Part shown: piece after piece, positions 33,898 to 44,523 of the stretch | Layout: every line of letters begins with the position of its first letter | How positions within the stretch are numbered: position 1 is the first letter of the stretch | Source: Nereocystis luetkeana | Taxonomy: Eukaryota > Sar > Phaeophyceae > Laminariales > Laminariaceae | Length of the DNA stretch: 64,000 nucleotides | Reading direction: 5' to 3' | Assembly (NCBI GenBank): GCA_031213475.1 | Contig: JARUPZ010000020.1 | Coordinates: 9,971,562-10,035,561, forward strand | The notes under the pieces: generated by a model | Databases searched by the model: none | The model's input: only the letters and a program-made list of their open reading frames with translations | What the model was told of the DNA's origin: nothing | Program-made: the position numbers and the translations under genes

Positions 33898-35303
33898 CAA
33901 CCAGAGGGGCTCAACGTCATCTCGGCGAAGTGGGTGTTCACCTGGAAGTCCAACGAGCATGGTGATGTGGTGCGGGCGAAAGCAAGGCTGGTGGCACGAG
34001 GTTTCAAGCAGCGTGAGGGTATTGATTTCTTTGAGACTTTTGCTCCGACCCCTGTTTCCGTTTGCTGGGTGCCGTTGCGTGCGAGTTGGGTCTGGATTTG
34101 TGTCATGTTGATGCTGAGCAAGCGTTCGTGCAGTCGAGTTTGGATGAGGATGTTTTCATGCGACTGCCCCCTGGCTGCGGCGAAATGTCCGGTAAGGTAG
34201 TCAGGTTGAACCGCAGTCTCTATGGCTTGAAGCAAGCGTCGAGGTCGTGGCACAACCACCTTCTCACTCACATGAAGAGTCTAGGCTTTGAGCAGAGCCC
34301 CGCTGACGCGTGTGTCATGAGGTTGGTCGAGTCGGGCTCTGTCTCCATAGTAACAGTGGTTCATGTGGATGATATTTTTGCTGTAGGGCGCAAGGCTAGG
34401 TGCGATCAGTTCTGTGAAGACCTGAACAGCCTTGTTCCGATCAACAATCTGGGCGAGTTGCGGTGGTATGCTGGTTGTTGTTTTTCGAGGAATTGGGATG
34501 CTGGTACTTTGACGATTTCGCAGCAGGCGTTCGCTGAAAGGACCGCGGCGAGGTTTGGTGATAGTTCTGGGAGGAATAATCCGCTTTCGACTGGTGTGAA
34601 GCTCGAAGAGTTCGACGAGAATGAACCCGTGGGTGATTGGCCTTTCCGCGAGTTGGTGGGGTGCTTGATGTGGCTTGCGAACCAAACACGACCGGATATT
34701 GCGAACGCGGTGAGGGCGGTAGCGAGGTACACGAATAGGCCGAGGGAAGTACACTGGGAGACAGCGGTCGGTATTTTAGAGTATGTTTTTTCTACGAGTG
34801 ATTTCGGCATTACGTTTCAGAAGGGTAGCGGGCTTGAACTGGTAGCGTTTGCGGATGCGGACTACGCCAACAAAGCCACTGACAGGAGGTCAGTTTCAGG
34901 TGGGGCTATCATGTGTGCTGGGGCGTGTGTGTGCTGGTTTTCTAGGACGCAGAAATGCGTTACACTCTCGACCACTGAGGCTGAATATGTAGCACTAGCA
35001 GACACTATCAAGGAGGCGATGTTCTTGCGCTACGTTTGGAGCTTCATTTTTCCGGGGTTCGGGGAGCGATGCATTACGGTTTTCGAGGATAACGAGGGGG
35101 CAAGGCACCTGGCACAAAACCCAGTGTGCACGTCGAATTCTAAGCACATCGACGTTCGACACCACTTTTTGCGAGAGCTTATATCCAAGGGGGAGTTTGT
35201 TATTACCCATGTAGAGTCGGAGGAGCAGCGCGCAGACTTCTTAACAAAGCCGCTCAACAACATGGTTTTTCGTTACCACCGGGATTTTCTGATGAACCTT
35301 TGA
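33898..35303 (+). pseudogene. Copia reverse transcriptase and RNase H
   Basis: RT begins directly after the TAG with [10 protein letters not shown] and [11 protein letters not shown] frameshift near 34060 moves it into the frame 34062-35303. That frame has [21 protein letters not shown] and the catalytic V-H-V-D-D-I-F. RNase H follows with F-A-D-A-D-Y-A-N-K, L-S-T-T-E-A-E-Y-V-A-L and E-D-N-E-G-A, and the C-terminal S-K-H-I-D-V-R-H-H. It ends with a TGA after M-N-L. All catalytic residues are present; only the two lesions inactivate it. Confidence 0.9.
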
Positions 35304-36118
35304 CGCCTTGTTTCCGAGATGTTTTATTTTACTTTTTTGAGTGAAGAATGTGTTTGAACTATAAAATCGTTTTGTTTCTGGTAACGGATTTTAAAAGTTT
35401 TTTTTTGGTGTTTTCCGAGTGGTCGCAACGTCAAATAAGTTTCTAGTAGTGGGGAAACGTATGTGCTATCTCGCATTACCGTCGCGATCTGTGTATCTAT
35501 GGCGGGAGTAGGGGATAAGGGGAGACTCTTGTCCGGAGGAACGGGGTTCCTCGCGATCTTTGGCATTAAGTTTCTTGACTTGATTTTGTTTTGATTGGCA
35601 TGACCACTCCTGTGGTATTTTTCTGATGATACTTGTGATTTAGGTTTTTGACAAGGCTGAAGTGAGACTAGGAAGCGCCTGGGGGCGTGTGCGGTCCACA
35701 TGAAAATGTTTTCCGACGAGGGAAGGTCTGGATAGTATTCGGAAATTGAGAGAGGTCGGTAGGACTGAAGAGACACTGATATATTTGAATCAATTCCGCG
35801 GAAAATGCCGTTTTACCTGGCTGAATCCGAGAAGAATGCCGTTTTACCTGGCATTGGATTTCGGTATGTTTATATGTTTGCAACGGAGAGAGGCTATGGA
35901 TTTGAGTATTAAATTTTGAATACTGGTTTGAGGATTTGAGTGTTGATTCGAGAATTTGATTTTTGAGTCACATGTTGGGTATTTGAGTTTCTGAAGTTCA
36001 TATGAGTTGGTCATAAAGAAGAGATATATCGACCCAGCGAAGTCGTACATTGTCATGTTGCCGACCTGGGGGGATATTGAAGTATGGTCTGTGTATAGTG
36101 AGCAGGGAGGATATGGGA
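35304..36118 (+). other. 3' UTR of the copia element with polypurine tract
   Basis: About 815 bp without a gene lies between pol and the 3' LTR. The block GAATGCCGTTTTACCTGGC (first copy slightly diverged) is duplicated at about 35803 and 35834. The last 20 bases (about 36098-36118, AGTGAGCAGGGAGG then ATATGGGA) form the polypurine tract. Confidence 0.6.
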
Positions 36119-36151
36119 TATTGACTGTGCTCAATAGACACGACGTAGATG

Positions 36152-37952
36152 CGTATAGGCTTAATCTTCTAAGACGAGCGAAGCGAGCCGTAAGTCGGAC
36201 TGGGAATTCGAGCGCAGCGAGGTATTAAGACGGCCGCAGGGCGATTTTTTTTTAACTAAGTCGCGCGAATTTCAATCGTCTTAACCCTTTTAGGACCCCA
36301 GTCCCGTTTTGGGGACAAACTACTTACAATTAGAGCGTTTTGTCCCCACATATAGGAGTGCGGTTCTAAAAGGGTTAATCCATATTTTGCGTCTTAGCGC
36401 GTCTTGGACTCGTCTTAGCGCGTCTAAGCGCATCTTAGACTCGTCTTAGCGCGCCTTAGACACGTCTAGGCACGTCTTAGGTTCGTCTATAGGCACGTCT
36501 AAGCTCTTGGCAGTACTATTAATAAAGCAAGAATTATGTCGAAAACTAACAGTTAGCTACTTCAACGAGCCACGGGTACAGCAACATACAGCAACCACAC
36601 AACAACGTAGAGCGCCAGTAAATACGGCAATAATCCAAGTATCAAGCTACCGGTACCTGACAAGTGCGATTATTACGTGTAATGATGGACGAACAGCATT
36701 ATCACGTACCTGGTACTCCTACGTGGTAGTTCCTTGTTTGTTGGCATTTGACGTCACGCACAGCAGTACATAATTGATACCAGGTAGTACCTGGTATATT
36801 TGAATATCTATAGGAGGTATGTGTGTCTTTGTACATTAATTCGTACATACGTGCCCATATTCGAAGTGAAAGCTCCGAAATCGCATTGCTAATAGAAGGC
36901 ACCAGGTACCTGGTTATATTGCGTCGTTTGTTTTCCACGAGGACGAATATCATACCGTCAGCAGCCAGCCGTGGATACCAACAAACTCAGATATATTTTT
37001 TCACGTATTAATAGTGTTAATACGAAGTAGTATTATTAATATTAATAGCAGCCTACCAAGCCACCAACGGAAAACAGAGAGTCTCAAGAGATAACTGCAG
37101 TATTTAGTATTTATTTGTCCTAAACGATGTTGTTCAAAGAACGACACGTTGCTACCGATTGTAGTGATGCATCCGCGGTGTGAGCATACCAACGGATTTT
37201 GCGCAAATTATAACAATAGTAACTGCCCTGCCCACGGAACACAGAAAGAGAGCAGTTGTTGTCCTATCTATGTTGGGCGTCCCTAATAAGGCATTACAAT
37301 ATGTCACCTACCGGTATATAGTATTATACCGATGTACCACGGTTAACGTAGGAACAAAAATAGCAAAAAAGAACGAGAAAACGAACAGCAGTATAGACTA
37401 TAGTCGCCCTAAAGCATGCAACTTTTGTTTTGCAACATATATTACGACGTTGAGAATCAACACAACTTGAAACAAAACAGACGTAGCAGTAATCCTAAGG
37501 TATCAATATTAATAGTAGTATGTCGAAGAAATTGGAGTGGACCTTCACCATCACACCCATCTGCCAAGTGGCGAGAGAGGATAGATATCGTGTTTTATTT
37601 TTCGTTTTTTTGAAGATAATAATGCCATCCTCGAAAATACGGAGAACCGGGTTCGATGTCCCCGGTGACAGGAAAAAGCGCACGGAGGCCCGAGAAAAGA
37701 AGGTTCGAAAGAAGCACGTTGGAGTAGTCGATTAGTTTGTCGTCCCCGCTTTGTTTCCACCCATTTCCACAGCTCGCTGTGGTCGTGTCGACCCCCTAAG
37801 ACGCCTCGACCGGCGCCTGGTGCATTCTAAGACGAATCTAAACGTGCCAAGACGAATCTAAGACGTGCCAAGACGTGATATAGCGAGTAAGACGGGCCTC
37901 TCTCTGAGAAACGTATTTTAAGACACGTCTTAGAAGATTGGGCCTCGAGATG
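36152..37952. mobile_element. 1.8-kb non-autonomous TIR element in the copia LTR
   Basis: Its ends are inverted: GGCTTAATCTTCTAAGACG at left and, in reverse, GGCCCAATCTTCTAAGACG at right. It is flanked by CGTAGATG at 36144-36151 and 37953-37960; the intact 5' LTR has this octamer once. Subterminal GTCTTAGCGC-type repeats are clustered at both ends (36385-36500 and 37795-37930). No ORF encodes a transposase. An 8-bp duplication is usual for hAT and a few other superfamilies, but the first bases do not fit the hAT consensus well, so the superfamily is left open. Confidence 0.8.
36285..36374. mobile_element. TTAA-flanked MITE (piggyBac-like), copy 2
   Basis: 90 bp with TTAA on both sides (36281-36284 and 36375-36378). 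The ends read CCCTTTTAGGACCCCAGTC and, in reverse, CCCTTTTAGAACCGCACTC. It contains GGGGACAAAC and its inverted partner internally. It is nested in the TIR element, which is nested in the copia LTR. Confidence 0.8.
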
Positions 37953-38207
37953 CGTAGATGTTTCATTTAGTATCAGGGAGTTCCATATATTAATGTGGGA
38001 TTATAAGAGCGGGAGATTAATTGTGCCTGCAATATGATGGATAATCGTGTGGATGCGCCGCCCCCTGAGTCACTCGACAGCACTGATACGAAATAATATA
38101 TATAAGAGAAGTTCCGTGTTATTGTCTGGAGTCAACCACGCGTTCCCGTGCCAGCTGCGTCTATACCTTTAGAGATCAATCAACACCGTCCCACCGAAAT
38201 CCTAACC

Positions 38208-40898
38208 CGTCAAGTCCATCGACCTAGAGTACAAGATGCGAAAGTCGTCCCACAGCCTCCTGCCCCAGCTAAGGCTGACTCAGACCACAACATCTTGTAT
38301 ATCAAAGTCCGACTCGGTGGTCGTTTTGCGCCCAACAGACAAATACGTAGACCGACGAAACGCCGAGAGTTCGACAGGCAGCTTTTTATGTCCGATGGAA
38401 ATTGTCGTGAACGAGTAGTCTCCAGGATCATCTCCACTCTCAACCAGCCTATCCAGCCCCGTAATACGTCTGGTATGGTTGAGATTTTCACTGCGGCTGT
38501 TATTGATGCGGTCGAAAAAGAGGTACCACCCCCTGCACGTCGCCACCGCAGACATGGATGGTGTGAGTCTGCCGAAACCTTGGCCGCATTCATGCCAGCA
38601 TGGACAGCGAGGGAGGATGCACGACAATTCTTGCGTGCCCACCCCCGGGACAGAACCGCGTGGAAGACCCTGAGATCTGCGTGTGCGAACCTGCAGAAGG
38701 TGATTGCCGCAGGACTGCATGCGTACTTCGAAGCGTACCTTGCCGAAACCGAACGACTCCTAGCGAACAACGACCAAAGAGGCTTTTACAAGCACCTTAA
38801 GAGTACGGTAGGATTGGAAGGGACTAAAGCGAGGAGCGAACAGTTCATTAGGGACGAGGATGGCACGATCCTACGGGATAAGGTGCGAATTCGTGAACGA
38901 TGGGCGGGGTTTTATCACAAACTCTTGAACACGAAGTCGCTGAAACTCGATCCCACGATCATCGACCTCTTGCCACCGCGACCGCCTAAACTGTCGCTTG
39001 AAGATGAACCATCCATAGACGAGATGACCGAAGCACTGAAGGGGATGTCGAATTGGAAAGCTGTCGGGCCAGATGGTCTCCCGGTCGAACTCCTAAAAAT
39101 CGACCACCCGGCATTCGCCCAGCGCTTTCACAACATCCTTGTCAATGTTTGGTTAACAGGAGAAGTCCCTCAGCAATGGAAAGATGCGATCATCAAGGTC
39201 CTTCACAAAAAGAAGGATCGAACTGACTGCAACAACTATAGAGGGATCTCGCTTGTTGCCCACGCAGGCAAAGTGTTGTTGAAAATCGTCGCGTCCCGCC
39301 TCAGCAACTACTGCGAGACCGAGGAACTACTCCCCGAGGAACAATGCGGCTTCCGCCCCGCACGATCAACGATTGATATGTTGTTCGTCGTGCGCCGGCT
39401 GCAAGAGCTCGGACGACAGAGGAAAATCCCCTTATACGTGTGCTTCATCGATCTGCAGAAAGCGTACGACTCTGTCGACCGAGAGCTGTTATGGAAGGTA
39501 CTCACACGCTTTGGCGTACCAACCAAGATGCTGAGAATTATCCGTAATTTCCACGATGGCATGCGGGCTCGCGTGCGTACTGATGACGGCGAGCTCTCGG
39601 AATGGTTTGATGTCACGCAGGGGCTGCGGCAAGGCTGTGTACTGTCACCGTTACTGTTCAACGTGTTCTTCGCTGCTGCGTTACACGTCGTACTAGTACG
39701 CTTCAGCCAAGACGAAGCCATTGTAAGGGATTTGGTCCAACTCTTGGAAGCTGGAGTAGTTCGAACAGGGAAGGAGGAGCCATTGGCGTGCGTGCGAAGG
39801 TCTGTATGGGGCATGTTGTACGCCGACGATGCAGGAATTGTCTCGAAGTCGGCTGAAGGGCTCGCAAAAATGATGACAGTCATCGTGACTGTCTTCGAAA
39901 CAGCAGGCCTCACGGTGTCGGAAAAGAAGACTGAGACAATGGTCCTACAAACACCAGACCGGACAACCCTCGCACCACCGCTCGTCATCGAAGCGGCAGG
40001 TCAGAGGTATAAGCAGACGACCCAGTTCTTATACCTAGGCGGCGTTATCCACGAAAACGCTGACCTCTCGCTCGAAATCGACCGACGGATCCGCCTCATG
40101 CGAGCATGCTTCAAACGGTTCGGCCCGGAGTTGTATGATAGGACGACCGCCCCCCTTAGCCTTAAAGTCCGAATGCTGAAGGCCGAGGTGATTGAGACCC
40201 TGCTGTACGGGTGTGTGACGTGGACCCTCAGAGCGGAACACTTTGCCAAGCTTCGAACGGCTCACCACCAAGTCCTGTTGCGAGTCATTGGCTTCCAGCG
40301 CCGACTTCGTACTGACCATGCCACCCTCTCGTACGCGAAGGCCCTCAAGATGACACGTTGCGAGAGCATCGAAACGACCATTCGCAAACGGCGGCTCTTC
40401 TTTGCGGGGGGCGTGGCACGGCAAAGCAAGGAGCGATTACCCAATCGGGTAATGCTCGGGACGATAGCTGGTGGGGAGAACCCGAGACCAGGCGGACAGT
40501 GTAAGACTTGGCATAGATGCATAGTCGAAGACCTTAGGGAGTTCCGAGCCACCGAAGGGTCAACGGAAGTTGCCCCCTTGGTGTTTGGAGTTGAGACCGC
40601 GTTGTGGTCCACTGCAGCCAAAAAGGTGGGGAAGTGGTACCGGGGGATCCTTGAAGCAGCCGAACGGTTCATGGTGAGGTGGCACGAGGCTGAGGCTGAG
40701 ATGAGTAGACAGCGCCGCGCATCCGCCGTGGATGGTGCCCAAAGGAACGGGGGGGGAGGGGGCAACAGGAGAAGTGGCATAAAGCCCGACCGAGTGAATG
40801 CGGAGAGGGGGGGGAACAGGAGGGGTAGAAGGGAAACGGCGGTAGACGAAAGTAGGAAGGAGATGGCAGACAGGGTAGCAAGGCACCAAGTCGACTAG
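38208..40898 (+). CDS. RTE-type endonuclease (C-term) and reverse transcriptase, open
   Basis: The frame is open for almost 900 codons. The ORF caller's start at 38148 lies in the copia LTR, so the true N-terminus is missing. The endonuclease's last catalytic motif, S-D-H-N, is present near the start. RT motifs follow: [36 protein letters not shown] (A), [10 protein letters not shown] (B) and L-Y-A-D-D (C, about 39819). The C-terminal Y-G-C-V-T-W-T-L block and [11 protein letters not shown] are typical of the RTE clade. It stops at TAG after R-H-Q-V-D. Without most of the endonuclease it cannot nick its own target. Confidence 0.85.
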   Translation, partial: RQVHRPRVQDAKVVPQPPAPAKADSDHNILYIKVRLGGRFAPNRQIRRPTKRREFDRQLFMSDGNCRERVVSRIISTLNQPIQPRNTSGMVEIFTAAVIDAVEKEVPPPARRHRRHGWCESAETLAAFMPAWTAREDARQFLRAHPRDRTAWKTLRSACANLQKVIAAGLHAYFEAYLAETERLLANNDQRGFYKHLKSTVGLEGTKARSEQFIRDEDGTILRDKVRIRERWAGFYHKLLNTKSLKLDPTIIDLLPPRPPKLSLEDEPSIDEMTEALKGMSNWKAVGPDGLPVELLKIDHPAFAQRFHNILVNVWLTGEVPQQWKDAIIKVLHKKKDRTDCNNYRGISLVAHAGKVLLKIVASRLSNYCETEELLPEEQCGFRPARSTIDMLFVVRRLQELGRQRKIPLYVCFIDLQKAYDSVDRELLWKVLTRFGVPTKMLRIIRNFHDGMRARVRTDDGELSEWFDVTQGLRQGCVLSPLLFNVFFAAALHVVLVRFSQDEAIVRDLVQLLEAGVVRTGKEEPLACVRRSVWGMLYADDAGIVSKSAEGLAKMMTVIVTVFETAGLTVSEKKTETMVLQTPDRTTLAPPLVIEAAGQRYKQTTQFLYLGGVIHENADLSLEIDRRIRLMRACFKRFGPELYDRTTAPLSLKVRMLKAEVIETLLYGCVTWTLRAEHFAKLRTAHHQVLLRVIGFQRRLRTDHATLSYAKALKMTRCESIETTIRKRRLFFAGGVARQSKERLPNRVMLGTIAGGENPRPGGQCKTWHRCIVEDLREFRATEGSTEVAPLVFGVETALWSTAAKKVGKWYRGILEAAERFMVRWHEAEAEMSRQRRASAVDGAQRNGGGGGNRRSGIKPDRVNAERGGNRRGRRETAVDESRKEMADRVARHQVD

Positions 40899-41788
40899 GA
40901 AGTAGAATATGACCATACTACTAGTGCTACCAACTGGTGCAGCTGGCTCGAACGTGGTCTTCCCTTGTCTTCTCTTTTAGTTTCGTTTTTTTTTTTTTTT
41001 TTCTTTCTTGCGCTGACTCTCCGTGATTTTCATTTCATTTTTTCTCTTCCTCTTCCTTTTCTGATTGATAAGCCGTACTCAAGGAGCCGTGTGGCGTGGT
41101 TGGAAGACGAACCTGCTCTGCTCGGCTCGTATTGTCTGACGCCAAGGGGCTGGGCATAGTTGACGAACGCAGGGCGGAGACGGCAGTCTGGGTAGCAAGG
41201 TACCAGGCGGATTAGCAGGGAGAACCTGGCTATACTACTCGTACCACAAGCTGCTGCCGCCACCTAGAAGGTGCTTTGGGCTTTGGTCTGCCTGTTATTT
41301 CCCCTTTGTTATTTTTCCTTGTTACTTTCTCCTTGGTTCTTTGTCTTACTCTGTTCACAAGCAGTGGTGTCTTTTGTTATTTCTTCTTTTTTCCAGCTCG
41401 TTCTTTTTCAAGTGTAGGCCACCTCGCCTGCGGGGGGGGGGGCACGACAGATTGTTTCTCTTAGATTTTGCTTTCATTTTTCTTCTTTTTCTTTTTCGAC
41501 TTGTCTACCTTGTTTTTGTTTTCTCTTTGATTGTTTCTTTTCGTTTCACTATTTCATAGATTGCGTATGTCGTGCCTGTCGTATCTAGTATGATGACATG
41601 GCTTTTTGCATTGCCCACTGCAGTTCACACTGCACACGTGGCAACGTAGTATCTCTGTGGCGTAGCTTTGTGACCACAGAACTTGTATCTCTTCTAGGAT
41701 GGAAGAATCGGCACGGACACTGGTTGTGCTGGATGTCGACGGGTAGAAAGAACGGTTTAATGTGAAGAACACACACACACACACACAC
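38208..41788 (+). mobile_element. RTE LINE copy, best preserved ORF
   Basis: It begins at CAAGTCCATCGACC inside the endonuclease coding region, 22 bp after the copia element's target duplication, and ends in (AC)n at 41768-41788. The ORF is followed by a 3' UTR of about 870 bp with all modules seen in other copies. It is nearly identical (about 99% at protein level) to the inverted copy at 46.2-48.5 kb. Confidence 0.9.
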
Positions 41789-42535
41789 CGAAATACCGTG
41801 ATAAGTGTCTTTCAGTTTTTTTCGGTTTTTTCCAGAAATATTTTCGGGAAAAGCCGAAAACCTTCATCCCCCCAAGAAGTCGCCTCGAAGTTTTTAGGGT
41901 ATTTCAGGAAATTTAGGTACAAGGCAGTAGAGGATCGGGCAACCCCACCGCTCCAGCTACGCCACCACTCGCAAGCGCACGGAGCTGACAAGGGTCGTTC
42001 CTATGGTCACTCGCAAGTCACGGCCGAACGCAAAAGGCGCAATAGCTTTCTAGACTCTCGTGGCCGAGTTCACAAGGTAACCGCACCGAGGTGGCCGACC
42101 GACTGAGCTCGGTGACAGCAATAATAGCTGAGACTTTGTCGCTTTGGGCAAGCGTTGGGCGTTGTTGCGTGACGAGTTGGTGATGGATTTCACTCCCCAA
42201 GGCACCGACACCAGGTGACCTGCCTACGAGTCAGGCCGATGACTGTGGGGCCACCGTACGCATGGGTTCCGCGAGCGCAGCTGCTGTAGGGACGGTTCTG
42301 TGCCGGGTGGACGATTATTTCCCGAGCCAACGGAGGCACTTACTCGACAAGATTCAACCTTCGTTATATTTTGGTGAAATGCCGAAATTTCGGGAAAAAA
42401 CGAAATACAATACGCGTCCCTTGCAAATAATCCTCGGGAAGCCCACTTACAGTAGTAGTAGTATCGGTATGATGGACGTGTCAAATTCCAGATCAAAGTT
42501 TGAAAATAATAGTAAAAACGGGCTGAGAACGTGCA
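41789..42535. other. Unassigned segment between LINE tail and retroposon Z fragment
   Basis: It starts CCGAAATACCGTGATAAG, the same 18 bp that end minisatellite copy 2. It contains opposing TTTCGG/CCGAAA-rich ends (41815-41860 and 42365-42410) that could be degenerate inverted repeats of a small DNA element. There is no ORF with a recognisable domain. Confidence 0.35.
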
Positions 42536-42708
42536 TGTTGTTGTTGTTGTTGTTCTCTGACGAAGGAGTCCGTGGTCACACAAAAAGTGCTGGAGCCCTA
42601 CGAAGATCCGAACAACAAGAAAAAAATCGAAAATTCGGCTGCTTCCAAATACACGAGACGAAGAAAGCGCACACGAGCTTAAAACCAATGTGCAACCTGA
42701 ACTAACAT
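42536..42708 (-). mobile_element. Retroposon Z, 3' fragment
   Basis: It begins on the plus strand with (GTT)n, then CTCTGACGAAGGAGTCCGTGG as in the long Z copies, and ends at CTGAACTAACAT. It is 5'-truncated. Confidence 0.65.
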
Positions 42709-42818
42709 TTCTCTCTCATCCCATTCATTATCTTCGCACATCTTCTTCTCTCCTTCCAACTCGTGACTCAGATCCGGGGTCACATAGCAGGCTCTTCTCC
42801 CCCCTTCCCGCTACGTTT

Positions 42819-43203
42819 TTGTTTTTTTTGCCTCTGTTTTTACTTGAGGTATTTCTTCCACTCCAGAGTTATTGGTCGCCCCGGTGGTTCAAGTGGTTAA
42901 CCTCGAATTCTACTTGTTTGAGTCCTGGGTTCGAGCCCCAGGAGGGTCGGACTTTGACTTTATTTGCAAAAATAAAAAAATAAAAAAAAGGGATTCAATT
43001 GTTGAGAGCGCCTTGCAGCGTGGGTAGGCACAATTCGATGCGAGTCGACGAGGGAAGATAAGGCTGAAATCTTCTCGCGATAAAAAATGAAGGCACGTAC
43101 CGTAGCGGGAAGGGGGGAGAAGAGCCTGCTATGTGACCCCGGATCTGAGTTACGAGTTGGAAGGAGAGAGAGAAGAAGATGGGCGAAGATAATAAATGGG
43201 ATG

Positions 43204-43243
<40 letters not shown>

Positions 43244-43329
43244 TAATTGGAGCCTGTCCTGCGACCACGGACTGCATTGAATTGTGAGTTAATGTGAGAA
43301 CAACAACAACAATAACAACAACAACGTGC
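42819..43329 (+). mobile_element. Retroposon W copy, split by a SINE
   Basis: The left part ends CCAGAGTTATTGG (42875) and the right part resumes AGCCTGTCCTGCGACC (43251). It ends GTTAATGTGAGAAC plus (AAC)n. In the 5.5-kb copy these segments are contiguous. Confidence 0.7.
42876..43240 (+). mobile_element. tRNA-derived SINE, complete copy
   Basis: 365 bp flanked by a 10-bp duplication with one mismatch (GAGTTATTGG at 42866 and GAGTAATTGG at 43241). The head has a box A-like TGGTTCAAGTGG and a perfect T-arm, CTGGGTTCGAGCCCCAG, with box B GGTTCGAGCCC, as in a tRNA gene; these form the internal pol III promoter. A body of about 250 bp follows and the element ends in about 34 A. The tail and duplication fit insertion by a poly(A)-using LINE not seen in this window. 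Other copies: 61838-62176, 52180-52321 and fragments. Confidence 0.85.
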
Positions 43330-43366
43330 CTACATTTTTATCGCGAGAAGATTTTAGCTCGTACCT

Positions 43367-43522
43367 TCAGAGAGAGAGCGGTTTCCATAATTCGAAGAGC
43401 AGGACTGGCACGACCTAATTTTTCTGAAACACAAAGGAAAATAAGAGGAAACTACAACTGTCCGCAACACCTGCCATGTACGCTCAGACTGACTGAGGAA
43501 CAGACAGGCTAATCGAAGCACG
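43367..43522. other. Unassigned flank of the Gag-protease element
   Basis: Short unique sequence with no ORF or repeat recognised, ending at the ACAA target site. Confidence 0.3.
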
Positions 43523-43526
43523 ACAA

Positions 43527-43929
43527 TCTTAGTAGGGCCTAAGCTTCTATATGCTGCGCGGGTGTTACGAGCACCACGGCCTTCGGCGTTACGCGCCGAG
43601 GGCAACTCGTGTAAACAGCAAAAGGATGGGCAAGCTGTGTAGCTCGGACAACAGGACGAGACAGACAAAAAAGAGTGACGAGGGGGGTGCGAACGAGCAC
43701 ACCCGCCCGCCGTCTCAGTGCGTCGACATGGTGGTCCGCGGTATAGTAGGGGACACTACGCCCTAAGCGGATAAAGAGACAAGGACAAAAGCCCGTCGGG
43801 GTGTTTTAGCCCTGTCGGGGGACGCGAGTCCCTTTTGAGGGGACGGACGCCTTGGGCTCCGGTGACGTCGAACCAAGGGGTCTCCACATATATGTGTGGA
43901 ATGTTGGTACAGGGGACCTGACAGTAACA
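43527..43929 (-). repeat. 3' LTR of the Gag-protease element
   Basis: About 403 bp, near-identical to 45708-46110. The end of the protease frame reads into it and stops at 43756. Confidence 0.75.
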
Positions 43930-44523
43930 TCTAATAAATCCCAGAACATGGATGGGTAGACCGTTGGCGGCACGTAAAGACACGGCCGACGGCGGGACAG
44001 GGTTTAATGTGGTCGATCGTAAGGAAGGGTGACTTTTCAACCATGAGAGCGAGACAACTGATACATCAGTAGCTGTATCCACTGTGACATTCACAGCGTA
44101 GCCTTCGACAGAGCCGTCCACACGGACTCGTCGAGACGAAAAAGAAAGAGAAAAAGGATGTTTTTTATGTGTCAACGCGGAGTTGTACCACACTTGGTCT
44201 TTATTAATTTCCACCGGGGAACCACTCTTGGGCCCCGAACACAAACAGGAATGGGTAGGCCGCCGTGCCGTACTGGTACTCGAAACATGAGACAACGCAC
44301 ACGGGGCTTGGTCCATAAACGTTACTCGCTTTAGTGGAGCCTCGGTACGGCCAACATCTAAAACCGGTACGGGACAATCAGACAGACCATCACTCGAAAG
44401 ACAATTTTCCTCTCTAAAAAACGCGGAAACAGGGACACCAGGTACTGCGACAAGAGGAGAAGTACCTGTAGCTACTGACGTGGAGAGGTGTTTCCTCTTC
44501 ACGCCTTTTCGGGAAACCGGCAT
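43756..44523 (-). CDS. Retropepsin-like protease of the short LTR element
   Basis: 255 codons; the start ATG overlaps the end of gag by about 25 nt in the -1 frame. That allows reinitiation or a frameshift; no clear slippery heptamer is visible. The C-terminal half has the layout of a retropepsin: V-N-V-T-V-D-T-A-T-D-V-S-V-V as the flap-side active-site strand and A-V-S-L-R-A-A-N-G then H-V-L-G as the second half. The usual D-[ST]-G is D-T-A here, a known but less common variant. The N-terminal third is basic and Ser-rich, without a domain. The last third runs into the LTR. It would process Gag if active. Confidence 0.6.
   Translation of the reverse strand: MPVSRKGVKRKHLSTSVATGTSPLVAVPGVPVSAFFREENCLSSDGLSDCPVPVLDVGRTEAPLKRVTFMDQAPCALSHVSSTSTARRPTHSCLCSGPKSGSPVEINKDQVWYNSALTHKKHPFSLSFSSRRVRVDGSVEGYAVNVTVDTATDVSVVSLSWLKSHPSLRSTTLNPVPPSAVSLRAANGLPIHVLGFIRCYCQVPCTNIPHIYVETPWFDVTGAQGVRPLKRDSRPPTGLKHPDGLLSLSLYPLRA

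Larger units (their letters stand above)
29523..38185 (+). mobile_element. Ty1/copia retrotransposon, complete but inactivated
   Basis: The 258-bp 5' LTR is 29523-29780 and the 3' LTR is 36119-38185, expanded by a 1.8-kb insertion. LTR ends are TATTGA and TCAACA, nearly inverted. The flanks carry a 5-bp duplication, CCGTC (29518-29522 and 38186-38190). A purine-rich tract precedes the 3' LTR. The domain order Gag, protease, integrase, RT, RNase H is that of copia elements. Coding is broken by a frameshift in Gag, two TAG codons and a frameshift in RT. Confidence 0.9.
36119..38185 (+). repeat. 3' LTR of the copia element, split by a TIR element
   Basis: 36119-36151 and 37961-38185 together equal the 5' LTR. 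The break is flanked by an 8-bp duplication, CGTAGATG. Confidence 0.85.
42709..43366 (-). mobile_element. SINE body fragment split by retroposon W
   Basis: 42709-42818 and 43330-43366 are adjacent parts of the body of the tRNA-derived SINE, in reverse. They are separated by the W element at 42819-43329. In the copy at 61838-62176 these parts are contiguous. Confidence 0.65.

Noticed and set aside
41800-42412. A 610-bp DNA transposon with TTTCGG-type ends
   Set aside because: The ends are only loosely inverted and no target duplication is visible, so it is left as unassigned sequence.
42876-42960. Functional tRNA gene
   Set aside because: The T-arm is perfect but the acceptor and anticodon arms do not pair well, the copy ends in poly(A) with a target duplication, and it recurs as a repeat. 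It is a SINE head.
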